Source: UBA1794 sp031552405
GTDB taxonomy: Bacteria; Bacteroidota; Bacteroidia; Bacteroidales; Bacteroidaceae
Direction: 5' to 3'
Length of the DNA stretch: 64,000 nt
Assembly (NCBI GenBank): GCA_031552405.1
Contig: JAVBMN010000018.1
Span: forward strand, 1-64,000
Below the pieces are notes generated by a model that saw nothing but the letters and a program-made list of their open reading frames with translations, had not been told where the DNA came from and did no database searches. The translations under genes were made by a program, and so were the position numbers. Positions 41,638 to 49,976 of the stretch are shown here, in pieces; within the stretch, counting starts at the first letter, position 1; each line of letters begins with the position of its first letter.

Positions 41638-44256
41638 TTAGAACAGGCTTAATTGTTCGCCCTCTTCGGTTTCTTTTGGTTCGGCAGGGTTTTCTCCTTC
41701 TTCATTCTCTTCAGGTGTCAGTACTTCCTCCTCCTCTTCTTCGGTGATAAGTTCTGTCAGGGCTGCCATTTCGTAGGTGGTAATGCGCTTGCCTTTGGCT
41801 TTGAAACCCTTTACGGAAATGAATTCTGTGGCGTCAATAAGCAGCGGTTCGCGGAAAGAGTCGCCTCCTCCAAAGGCTGCCTCAAACTGCGGCGCACGGC
41901 GACACGACAGGAGGATGAGCTGGTTCTTCGGATTCTCGCCCAGGTAGTTCTGCTTCTTCAGGGTGGCTTCCAGAAGGAAGCGTTTCAGGTAGGGCATATT
42001 CTGCTGGTCGGCATCGTAGAGGGCGGCGGTCCACACCTTGTGGGCGTTGAACTTCTCAATGACTAGGATGTCGCCTTCGTAGTGATTGCTTTGGTCAAAG
42101 TCGGTCAGGTAGAAATCGCCGCTGCGGAGTACCACCAGGATGCGATCTTCGCTGTGAAACTCGCCCAGGTATTCCCCGCGGCCGTCGTAGTTGATACGCA
42201 GTACGTCACGGTCAAACCATACGTTACGGCCGCCCAGGGTGGAGCCGCCGTGTTGTTTCAGGGTAATCTTGAGCACGTCGTTACGCGTCAGCAGGTTGCC
42301 CATAGACTGCCGTCCCTTGATGGCCAGGGTACTGAAGTCGATCTCAAAGATTTGTTTCTTGATGCGCGGGTTGGGCTTGAGGGTTACCTTGATAATCTCG
42401 GCCTCGCCGTTAGGGTTGGCGGTGAAGTATACGATGCGTGATCCGGCGGTGCCCTGTGTCAGGTCATATTCACGGTCGCGCGTCATGGTGGTCACAGCAA
42501 AGCGTTTCATAAAATGAGCGCCTTGCTTTCCGTCACGGTACACCACGTTGTATACGGAGCGCTTGTCGTTCTTCTTGAAGATATTGACGTACAGGATATT
42601 CTTGCCTATAAAGAGTTTCTCTTGTACGCGTACCACTTTGTACTTACCGTCACGGTAGAAGAGGATTACATCGTCGATATCCGAGCAGTTGGCCACAAAT
42701 TCATCCTTCTTCAGTGTGGTGCCGATGAAACCTTCCTCGCGGTTGATGTACAGCTTCTCGTTGGCTTCGGCTACTTTGGCGGCTACGATGGTATCGAAGT
42801 TGCGCAACTCGGTGTGGCGGGGGAACTTACTTCCGTACGTATCTTTTAGGTGGACGAACCAGTCTATGGTATACTCCACCAGGTGCGCCAGGTGGTAGTC
42901 GATCTTGGCAATCTCATCCAGGTAATGGGCAATCAGCTCTTCTGCTTTCTCTGAGCTAAACTTCAGGATGCGGCGCATGCGGATTTCCATCAGGCGCAGG
43001 ATGTCGTCCTTTGTCACCTCGCGGATGAATTGGGGGTAGAACGGGGTGAGGCGTTCGTCGATATGATCGCAGGCGGCATCCATCGAGGCGGCCTGTTCAA
43101 ATTTGCGGTCTTTATAGATGCGTTCTTCGATGAAGATCTTTTCCAACGAGGCAAAGTGGAGCTGCTCCTGAAACTCGGCTTTCTTGATTTCCAGTTCGCT
43201 GCGCAGCAGTTCCATTGTGCGGTCCGAAGAGTGGCGCAGCAGGTTACTTACGGCAAGGAAGTAGGGGCGTTTCTCGTTGATGATGCAGCAGTTGGGCGAG
43301 ATACTGATTTCGCAATCGGTAAAGGCGTACAGCGCATCGATGGTCTTGTCGCTGGAGGCGCCGGGTGCCAGATGTACCAGGATCTCTACCTCTGCGGCGG
43401 TGTTGTCATCTACCTTACGTACCTTAATTTTGCCTTTGTCCACTGCTTTGAGGATGCTCTCAATGAGGGCGGTGGTGGTTCTTCCATAGGGTACTTCGGT
43501 AATGGCGAGGGTTTTGTTGTCTACCTTGTTGATCTTGGCGCGTACTTTCACGTTGCCACCTCGCTCGCCGTCGTTGTAGCGGGATACGTCAATGCTGCCG
43601 CCAGTCAGGAAGTCGGGGTAGAGTTTGAACTCTTCTCCGCGCAGGTAGGCCACGGCGGCGTCGCACACTTCACAGAAGTTATGCGGCAGGATTTTGGAGG
43701 AGAGGCCCACGGCGATACCCTCTACGCCCTGTGTCAGGAGCAGCGGGAACTTCATGGGCAGGGTTACGGGTTCTTTCTTACGGCCGTCATAGGAGAGTTG
43801 CCATTCGGTCACCTTGGGGTTGTACACCGCCTCCAAGGCAAACTTGGAGAGGCGTGCTTCGATGTAACGCGGGGCAGCAGCGCTGTCGCCCGTCAGGATG
43901 TTACCCCAGTTTCCCTGGCAGTCGATAAGGAGGTCTTTCTGTCCGAGCTGTACCAGGGCATCACCGATGGAGGCATCGCCATGCGGATGAAACTGCATGG
44001 TGAATCCCACGATATTGGCTACCTTGTTGTACCGCCCGTCGTCCAGTTCCTTCATGGCATGCAGGATACGGCGCTGTACGGGCTTCAACCCGTCGTCGCA
44101 GTGGGGCACGGCACGCTCCAGGATCACGTACGAAGCGTAATCCAGGAACCAGCTTTGGTACATCCCGCTCAGGTGATGTTTCACTTCTTCATCCACCTTT
44201 TGGGCGGGCTTGTAATCGGAGTGTCCTTCCGGGGCGGTTTCTTTTTCCTCTTCCAT
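41638..44256 (-). CDS. parC: DNA topoisomerase IV subunit A
   Basis: An 872-residue type IIA topoisomerase subunit. The N-terminal domain starts with HHLSGMYQSWFLDYASYVIL; the catalytic tyrosine is in AAPRYIEARL. The C-terminal beta-pinwheel lacks a proper GyrA box (the nearest is GRQSMGN), which favours ParC, the decatenating enzyme, over GyrA. The last about 50 residues are an acidic tail rich in Glu. parE is not in the window. Two envelope genes lie downstream in the same operon. glyS is divergent. Confidence 0.9.
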   Translation of the reverse strand: MEEEKETAPEGHSDYKPAQKVDEEVKHHLSGMYQSWFLDYASYVILERAVPHCDDGLKPVQRRILHAMKELDDGRYNKVANIVGFTMQFHPHGDASIGDALVQLGQKDLLIDCQGNWGNILTGDSAAAPRYIEARLSKFALEAVYNPKVTEWQLSYDGRKKEPVTLPMKFPLLLTQGVEGIAVGLSSKILPHNFCEVCDAAVAYLRGEEFKLYPDFLTGGSIDVSRYNDGERGGNVKVRAKINKVDNKTLAITEVPYGRTTTALIESILKAVDKGKIKVRKVDDNTAAEVEILVHLAPGASSDKTIDALYAFTDCEISISPNCCIINEKRPYFLAVSNLLRHSSDRTMELLRSELEIKKAEFQEQLHFASLEKIFIEERIYKDRKFEQAASMDAACDHIDERLTPFYPQFIREVTKDDILRLMEIRMRRILKFSSEKAEELIAHYLDEIAKIDYHLAHLVEYTIDWFVHLKDTYGSKFPRHTELRNFDTIVAAKVAEANEKLYINREEGFIGTTLKKDEFVANCSDIDDVILFYRDGKYKVVRVQEKLFIGKNILYVNIFKKNDKRSVYNVVYRDGKQGAHFMKRFAVTTMTRDREYDLTQGTAGSRIVYFTANPNGEAEIIKVTLKPNPRIKKQIFEIDFSTLAIKGRQSMGNLLTRNDVLKITLKQHGGSTLGGRNVWFDRDVLRINYDGRGEYLGEFHSEDRILVVLRSGDFYLTDFDQSNHYEGDILVIEKFNAHKVWTAALYDADQQNMPYLKRFLLEATLKKQNYLGENPKNQLILLSCRRAPQFEAAFGGGDSFREPLLIDATEFISVKGFKAKGKRITTYEMAALTELITEEEEEEVLTPEENEEGENPAEPKETEEGEQLSLF

Positions 44257-44305
44257 AACTGCGGATTGCTACCTCTTTATACTATAAAAATACGTAATGT
44301 GCACG

Positions 44306-44313
44306 CAAAAATA
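44306..44313 (-). promoter_or_regulatory. -7 box of the parC operon
   Basis: TATTTTTG on the minus strand, 49 bp before the parC start codon, within the 128-bp divergent gap with glyS. Confidence 0.55.
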
Positions 44314-44337
44314 CGAATTTATTTGTTTTTTTTGCTT

Positions 44338-44344
44338 TACTTTG
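44338..44344 (+). promoter_or_regulatory. Possible -7 box of glyS
   Basis: TACTTTG, one T short of TAnnTTTG, lies 40 bp before the chosen glyS start. Weak evidence. Confidence 0.35.
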
Positions 44345-44384
44345 CACGCGAATATGAATTAATTAACAGTATTTGAAGAGTATA

Positions 44385-45929
44385 ATGGCACAGCAAGAAG
44401 ACGTTTTTAAGAAACTGGTGTCGCACTGTAAGGAATATGGCTTCGTATTTCCCTCCAGTGAGATTTATGACGGCCTTGGCGCAGTATATGACTACGGCCA
44501 GATGGGTGTAGAGTTGAAAAATAATATCAAGCGCTACTGGTGGGAGAGTATGGTGAAGCTTCACGAGAATATCGTGGGTATCGACTCCGCTATCTTTATG
44601 CACCCTACCATCTGGAAAGCCAGCGGTCACGTAGATGCATTCAACGACCCCCTCATTGATAACAAAGACAGCAAGAAGCGTTACCGTGCCGATGTGCTCA
44701 TCGAAGACCAACTGGCTAAGTACGACGATAAGATCAACAAGGAAGTAGCCAAAGCCGCCAAGAAGTTCGGCGAGTCCTTTGACGAAGCCCAGTTCCGCGC
44801 TACCAACGGGCGTGTATTGGAGCAGACCGCCAAGCGCGAAGCCCTGCATACCCGTTTTGCAAAAGCCCTGAATGACAGCAACCTGGAAGAACTCCGCCAG
44901 ATCATCCTCGACGAGGAGATTGCATGCCCCATCAGCGGCACCCGCAACTGGACGGAAGTACGCCAGTTCAACCTCATGTTCAGCACTGAAATGGGTTCTA
45001 CCTCTGAGGGTGCCTCCAAGATATACCTTCGCCCGGAAACGGCACAGGGTATCTTCGTGAACTACCTGAACGTGCAGAAGACCGGCCGTATGAAGATTCC
45101 TTTTGGTATCGCCCAGATCGGTAAAGCTTTCCGTAACGAGATCGTAGCCCGTCAGTTCATCTTCCGTATGCGTGAGTTTGAGCAGATGGAAATGCAGTTC
45201 TTTGTGCGTCCCGGCGAGGAGCTCAACTGGTTTGCCCAGTGGAAAGAGACCCGCCTCAAATGGCACAAGGCCCTTGGCTTTGGCGATAGCAATTACCGCT
45301 ACCACGACCATGACAAGCTGGCTCACTACGCCAACGCCGCTACCGACATCGAATTCCTTATGCCCTTCGGCTTCAAGGAAGTGGAAGGTATCCATTCCCG
45401 TACCAACTTTGACCTCTCCCAGCACGAGAAATTCTCAGGAAAAGGTATCAAATACTTCGATCCCGAGCTGAACGAAAGCTACGTGCCTTACGTAGTAGAA
45501 ACCAGTATTGGTGTGGACCGTATGTTCCTCAGCATCATGAGTGCCTCGTACAAAGAAGAACAGCTGGAGAGCGGCGAATCCCGCGTAGTACTGAAACTCC
45601 CCGCAGCCTTGGCTCCCGTGAAACTGGCCGTATTGCCGCTGGTGAAGAAGGATGGTCTGCCCGAAAAGGCTCGCGAGATCATGAACAACCTCCGCTTCCT
45701 CTTCAACTGTCAGTATGACGAGAAGGACAGCATCGGTAAGCGTTATCGCCGGCAGGATGCCATCGGTACTCCGTACTGTATCACCGTAGACCACCAGACG
45801 CTGGAAGATGGTATGGTAACCCTGCGCGACCGCGACACCATGCAGCAGGAACGCGTAACTATCAGCAACCTGGCTTCTCTGCTGGAGGAAAAGGTAAGCC
45901 TGACCAGCCTGCTGAAGAAACTGATCTAA
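44385..45929 (+). CDS. glyS: Glycyl-tRNA synthetase
   Basis: A 514-residue class II aminoacyl-tRNA synthetase of the alpha2 type. The N terminus (VSHCKEYGFVFPSSEIYDGL) and the motif-1 region are typical. About residues 95-175 form a charged helical insertion. FRNEIVARQFIFRMREFEQM is motif 2, and GVDRMFL near the end is in motif 3. The anticodon-binding domain makes up the last about 100 residues (LAPVKLAVLPLVKKDG). I chose ATG at 44385; the in-frame TTG at 44373 would add four residues. It is monocistronic, followed by a strong terminator. Confidence 0.97.
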   Translation: MAQQEDVFKKLVSHCKEYGFVFPSSEIYDGLGAVYDYGQMGVELKNNIKRYWWESMVKLHENIVGIDSAIFMHPTIWKASGHVDAFNDPLIDNKDSKKRYRADVLIEDQLAKYDDKINKEVAKAAKKFGESFDEAQFRATNGRVLEQTAKREALHTRFAKALNDSNLEELRQIILDEEIACPISGTRNWTEVRQFNLMFSTEMGSTSEGASKIYLRPETAQGIFVNYLNVQKTGRMKIPFGIAQIGKAFRNEIVARQFIFRMREFEQMEMQFFVRPGEELNWFAQWKETRLKWHKALGFGDSNYRYHDHDKLAHYANAATDIEFLMPFGFKEVEGIHSRTNFDLSQHEKFSGKGIKYFDPELNESYVPYVVETSIGVDRMFLSIMSASYKEEQLESGESRVVLKLPAALAPVKLAVLPLVKKDGLPEKAREIMNNLRFLFNCQYDEKDSIGKRYRRQDAIGTPYCITVDHQTLEDGMVTLRDRDTMQQERVTISNLASLLEEKVSLTSLLKKLI

Positions 45930-45950
45930 ACAGTATTGCATAAAGACTTG

Positions 45951-45984
45951 AACGAGGCTGCCCACGGGCAGCCTCGTTTTGTTT
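45951..45984 (+). terminator. Terminator of glyS
   Basis: A 12-bp stem (AACGAGGCTGCC with GGCAGCCTCGTT) with loop CACG, followed by TTTGTTTTC. A strong intrinsic terminator, 21 bp after the stop codon. Confidence 0.92.
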
Positions 45985-46037
45985 TCGCTTCACCCGGAAG
46001 TATGGGGCTTAGCGGATGTCTATTTCACTTTGTTTTT

Positions 46038-46442
46038 CACAACCCTCCACGTTCCACTATTCTCTGAAACCCTTTGCAGGAAAGGGTTTCAAGGTGGAGG
46101 AACTTCATTGGAAGTCCTTCCACAAGAGATTCCAGAGGCATTAGTGGAAGGAGTGGAGGGGGTGTAGGAGGGGAAAGAAACCTAGGCCTGTGTTTTCAAA
46201 TTTCAGGCCTGACTTTATGCAATCTCAGGCCTGAGATTATGCGACTCGTGGGCACCAGATTTCATGCGCACGAGGCAACTATCTGGTGGGCACCAATCTT
46301 TCAACTGGTGCCCATGAGTTGAACAATTCGTGCGCATCAGTTTTCGGGGGTAAGTTTTGAAGTGGAGGCACAACGTTCCACTCCGAAACGCCTTGTGGAA
46401 AGGGCTTTTCGAAGGGTAGTGGAACCTTCGTGGAGGGTTGTG
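46038..46442. repeat. Composite intergenic element with inverted flanks
   Basis: In the 644-bp gap between glyS and the GH128-like gene, two hairpin modules in opposite orientation enclose the palindrome array. CACAACCCTCCAC at 46038-46050 is the reverse complement of 46430-46442. On the left, GAAACCCTTT (46066-46075) and AAAGGGTTTC (46081-46090) form a perfect 10-bp stem. On the right, 46385-46410 is a related, less perfect hairpin. The words GTGGAGG and GTTCCAC recur on both sides. A similar module lies beside the array at 1.05 kb. No gene is seen. Confidence 0.75.
46183..46340. repeat. Phased palindrome array 3
   Basis: Three AGG|CCT palindromes (centres after 46186, 46207 and 46229) and five TGGTGC|GCACCA-type palindromes (centres after 46251, 46267, 46289, 46311 and 46333). 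The steps are 21, 22, 22, 16, 22, 22 and 22 bp. Read backwards, array 1 has steps 22, 21, 22, 16, 22, 22, 22, and the reverse complement of array 1 aligns here with one 22-bp unit gained on this side. Confidence 0.88.
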
Positions 46443-46461
46443 GGAGGTTATATCCCAAAGC

Positions 46462-46510
46462 AAACCGTCCTTGTTTCAAGAATAGAAACAAGGACGGTTT
46501 TTTCTTTTAA
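46462..46510 (+). terminator. Strong hairpin after the composite element
   Basis: A perfect 16-bp stem (46462-46477 with 46485-46500), a 7-nt loop and TTTTTTCTTTT on the plus strand. The plus-strand gene upstream (glyS) already has its own terminator, so this one may serve a transcript that begins inside the element, or back up termination between convergent genes. Confidence 0.85.
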
Positions 46511-46573
46511 AAGGGACTTAGAATTCAGCCTCTTTACCAACACATTTTTTTAATCTGTCCAGCTTTTTTGGGG

Positions 46574-49500
46574 TCACTTCAAAACCTTTTCGCTGCTGCC
46601 ATCCTTATACTTCACGATATTGATTCCTTCCTGAAGTGCCGGAATACGAATACCATTAATATCATAAATAGCAGTTGGCTCTAAAGGATCACCAGAGGGA
46701 GCCAAGGTGTCTGTACCCGTCCCACCACTTGATTTTATTACTGCTTTCTCCAGTTTGATATAATCGAAGAAGAGGAACGCATTCGTAGTAGATGTGCTGC
46801 CGGCAGCTACGTATCCGAGTGATAGGGTTACACTCGACTGCGTATCAAGTGTGAACTCTTCCATCGTCTTGATGTGCCAGGCACCGGTAGGCAGAGAGGA
46901 AAGACCGTCATAAACCGCTGCTTTCGTACCTATCTTGTATCCGCATCTGCTTGCAAATGAAGCTGCAGGATTCGCCGCATTATAGACTGCATAGGAGATA
47001 CGGTAACTGCCCTCGGGTAGAGTCACAGCCTGGGTGTAATAGTTGTCTTCACTCCATCCCTGATTGATACTCAGTACGCCACCAGCAGCCTTTCCCTCTG
47101 CATTCAAAGCGGGTACCGTCTGGCCATTGATCGTTCGCCCTGAGCCAACTTTCAAGACTCCTCCGCATCCCCAGCCACCAAGAGTTGTGGTCTTCCAGGA
47201 TGTTACGGCCTTATGGTTGGCAGCGCCCACTGCAAGATTCGCGCTGAGGAAGTCGGACTCAATATCAAAATACTGATTCTTGATAATATCGTCTTCCATA
47301 TCTACCCACACGATCTCCTCACCGCCATCGTCTACATTGCTCATGTCGGCCTGTTCCAGCATCACATAGTCGAAGAAGAGGTAAGGGTTTGCAGTGGATA
47401 TGCCTCCTGCCGAAGTGTAACCAAGGGAGAGGGTTATTTCTGTATCTTCGAGGAGTGTAAACGGAGTCAGTTCGGATGTACGCCACGAACCGGCTGCGAG
47501 CGATGTGATATTGTCGTATACAGCCGCCCGGGATCCAATTTTGTATCCGCACAGATTACCAAATGTGCCCGCATTTGCCATGTTATATACGGCGTATGAA
47601 AGTCGATAGGTTCCGGCAGGCAGGGTTACTTTCTGGGTGTAATAGTTCTGTCCGCCCCATCCCTGAGTGACGCCAAGGGCACCACCGGATACATTTCCTT
47701 CCACATCTTTAGCTGGAGATTTCTGACCATTGAGTGTATAAGAAGAGCCTATCTTGAATACGGCACTCGAACTGTTTCCATCAGTACTGGTTGTAGTCCA
47801 CCCTGTCACTTTCTTGTGATTGGCTGCTCCATTTGAAACATTGGCAGTCTGAAAATCACTAGTGGTGTCAAAATTGTGGTTCACTACATAGGTACTTGTT
47901 ACGTCATTCCATATTGCCTTCTGGGAGATGACGAGGGTTGTGGCTGTATTTGAGTATCTCGGAGTCTTGTTGCCTATTGGATAAATGGCGATGCGGTACG
48001 TGTTTGTTCCGTTCTTGGGAGTGTCTACAAAGGTGTAGCTTGCTCCGGCCTTCGCGTTCATATCTTTCAATTCAACCGAAGCCACATATACGTACTGCGT
48101 GGAGCCGGGACGCTTGCAGAACACGGCCATGGAGTCGAGCATGTCGCCGTTTGGATCATTCCAGCTCAGTTGAATCGTGTGTGACTCGCTGTCGAACTTG
48201 GTAGCCAGATTGGATGACGCACGATATACCACTGTAGGAACTTTCTCCAGGGAAGCATTGTAGCCTAACCCGTCGTTCATATTAGCATAATACGTTCCAA
48301 GGGTCGATACCGTTCCACTGCGATCGAGTTTAGAGGCGTCCGCTTCCCAGTTCCAGTAGGCATAGCGCTCTACATATTTCGAAGCGTTTAGTAAATCCAG
48401 AATAGGCTTTGTGCCATTATAGCAAGCCTGCTGATTCGCTGCTGAGAACGAGTTCTTTCCGTCAGGAGCAGCTGAAAAGATTCCATTATTGTTCCAACTT
48501 GCTCCCCATACCCACTCGGAAATCCAGATAGGACGGTTTCCGTAGCTTGAGTAGTAGTTATTTATGTTATTAAATGATCCGGATGCCCAGTAGCAGTGCA
48601 GGTCGAGCAAATCGCAACGCCAACCGCGTGCATCAATAGAATCAATAAATGCGCGGAGGTGGCCCATACTTCCGTCGTGCGATGTCTCAGAAGCCAGACG
48701 CATACCTGTACGCATCAGGTTCTGCCAGTTGTCCAGCACCACTTCCACAGATTGAGGTGTATCGTCGGCAGAGTTACCAGGTTCGTTATTCGTCTTCATG
48801 TGGCATGAACCCGTAGCCTGGCCGCATGCAGAAGATGAAGGGTAATCCTCGTAGATGTGGTTGGGTACAATCTCATAATCGGGAAGCCGGTTTGTACCCA
48901 CGGCCCAGGTATAACCCCACGAACCATCGAGCCTTCCCAAGAGTGAGGTGTCATCCGTACTGGCCACTCCGGCTTTATGGGCATTCTGCCACTTAAAGAG
49001 TCGGTAACTGGATATACGACCAGCCATGTTAGCGGGCAGAGTTACCTCAAGGTCTGCCTGGTCGGCAATGAAACAGCGGCTATAACCCCAACCGCCCAAT
49101 CCGAGCGCAAAGGTCACCATATATCCTCGTTTCAATTTGAAAGAAAAGATTTTGTTGTTCAGAGTCTCATCTGAGAGCGATTTCATGTATCCACCCGTAT
49201 GTCCTTCCGAGTAGTCGCTACATGCGGTTCCTCCAAAGTTCTTCTCTGTGTAACAGGTTAGCGGCTGAATGTCCTTTTTGTAGGGCAGGATGATAGCACC
49301 CCGGTCATACATTTTGACCTGACAGTTCGTGCCATTCACAGCCTTCTCGCCATTGATGTAGATGTATTTCAGCCAGGTGGAAATTACCTTGCTGGGCTTG
49401 ATTTTCTTAATGATGACCACGGCATGCTCCGTGTTCACGATATCTACACTACCTGCCACAGTAAATGGGGTCTCGTCCGTGATGATGTAGTCCGTGTCCG

Positions 49501-49618
49501 TGGTAATTGAAACCGATTCAATTACCTGACTGACGGTTGTTTTCGTGTTAGCTGCAAAGGCGCTCATTGAAAGCACCATACAGATGACTAAGGTTAAAAA
49601 TGTACTTCTTTTTCTCAT
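46574..49618 (-). CDS. Secreted GH128-like glycanase, copy 1
   Basis: A 1014-residue exported protein with signal peptide ending SAFA (residue 22). The central part, about 200-440, looks like the glycosyl hydrolase catalytic core of GH128 (clan GH-A): Glu279 in NNEPGN as acid/base and Glu368 in WISEWVWG as nucleophile, with HDGSMGHLRAF and LDLHCYW between them. GH128 enzymes cut beta-1,3-glucans. A fibronectin-like domain (about 465-560) follows, then two similar carbohydrate-binding-type beta-sandwiches (about 570-760 and 765-960). The end, AIYDINGIRIPALQEGINIV, is a short C-terminal sorting-type tail. It is a tandem duplicate of the next gene upstream. Confidence 0.8.
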   Translation of the reverse strand: MRKRSTFLTLVICMVLSMSAFAANTKTTVSQVIESVSITTDTDYIITDETPFTVAGSVDIVNTEHAVVIIKKIKPSKVISTWLKYIYINGEKAVNGTNCQVKMYDRGAIILPYKKDIQPLTCYTEKNFGGTACSDYSEGHTGGYMKSLSDETLNNKIFSFKLKRGYMVTFALGLGGWGYSRCFIADQADLEVTLPANMAGRISSYRLFKWQNAHKAGVASTDDTSLLGRLDGSWGYTWAVGTNRLPDYEIVPNHIYEDYPSSSACGQATGSCHMKTNNEPGNSADDTPQSVEVVLDNWQNLMRTGMRLASETSHDGSMGHLRAFIDSIDARGWRCDLLDLHCYWASGSFNNINNYYSSYGNRPIWISEWVWGASWNNNGIFSAAPDGKNSFSAANQQACYNGTKPILDLLNASKYVERYAYWNWEADASKLDRSGTVSTLGTYYANMNDGLGYNASLEKVPTVVYRASSNLATKFDSESHTIQLSWNDPNGDMLDSMAVFCKRPGSTQYVYVASVELKDMNAKAGASYTFVDTPKNGTNTYRIAIYPIGNKTPRYSNTATTLVISQKAIWNDVTSTYVVNHNFDTTSDFQTANVSNGAANHKKVTGWTTTSTDGNSSSAVFKIGSSYTLNGQKSPAKDVEGNVSGGALGVTQGWGGQNYYTQKVTLPAGTYRLSYAVYNMANAGTFGNLCGYKIGSRAAVYDNITSLAAGSWRTSELTPFTLLEDTEITLSLGYTSAGGISTANPYLFFDYVMLEQADMSNVDDGGEEIVWVDMEDDIIKNQYFDIESDFLSANLAVGAANHKAVTSWKTTTLGGWGCGGVLKVGSGRTINGQTVPALNAEGKAAGGVLSINQGWSEDNYYTQAVTLPEGSYRISYAVYNAANPAASFASRCGYKIGTKAAVYDGLSSLPTGAWHIKTMEEFTLDTQSSVTLSLGYVAAGSTSTTNAFLFFDYIKLEKAVIKSSGGTGTDTLAPSGDPLEPTAIYDINGIRIPALQEGINIVKYKDGSSEKVLK

Positions 49619-49770
49619 GATGATTTAGTTAAAATTGTTATGGTTAATAGTTGCAAAAGCATTTTAGGATGATTCGCTTGTATCGTTAGTCCTGTTTTGC
49701 TTCCAATGTAGATAAAACCTTATTCCCCGAATATACTACGGATGAGGAAGATACACAGGTGCCTAGCCAA

Positions 49771-49868
49771 TAATCCGGTCAAAGATAAGTGTAAAATTTG
49801 GAATTGGAAAGCATATAATTCAAGTTTAATAAAACGAGGAAGTTTGAGCTTGTTTATAGATCCCAGAT
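49771..49868. repeat. Duplicated upstream segment, copy A
   Basis: About 98 bp closely similar to 53211-53308, beginning AATCCGGTCAAAGATAAGTG. It lies upstream of GH128-like copy 1, as the other lies upstream of copy 2, so the duplication included non-coding DNA. The rest of this 358-bp gap holds the terminator of copy 2 and no gene that I would support. Confidence 0.85.
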
Positions 49869-49902
49869 TTGTCTCGGAATGGGAGCCTTCCAAGTAAATA
49901 AA

Positions 49903-49956
49903 AAAGAAGCTGTTTTGAGTTTTCTCCATGCTGAGGAGACTCAAAACAGCTTCTTT
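49903..49956 (-). terminator. Terminator of GH128-like copy 2
   Basis: A perfect 18-bp stem (49903-49920 with 49939-49956) with an 18-nt loop. On the minus strand it ends in CTTCTTTTTATTT. It lies 21 bp after the stop codon. Confidence 0.88.
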
Positions 49957-49976
49957 ACATGTCCAATCTTTTGGGA

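Noticed and set aside
43030..44376. 448-residue open frame on the plus strand over parC
   Set aside because: It is antisense to the well-supported parC gene and has no recognisable motif; long antisense frames follow from the codon use of parC.
45985..46573. A gene in the glyS to GH128-like gap
   Set aside because: Open frames of 60-80 residues there all cross palindromes and hairpins in both strands and show no conserved features.
49720..49944. 74-residue open frame between the GH128-like genes
   Set aside because: It runs through the terminator hairpin and the duplicated non-coding segment, whose other copy does not keep the frame.
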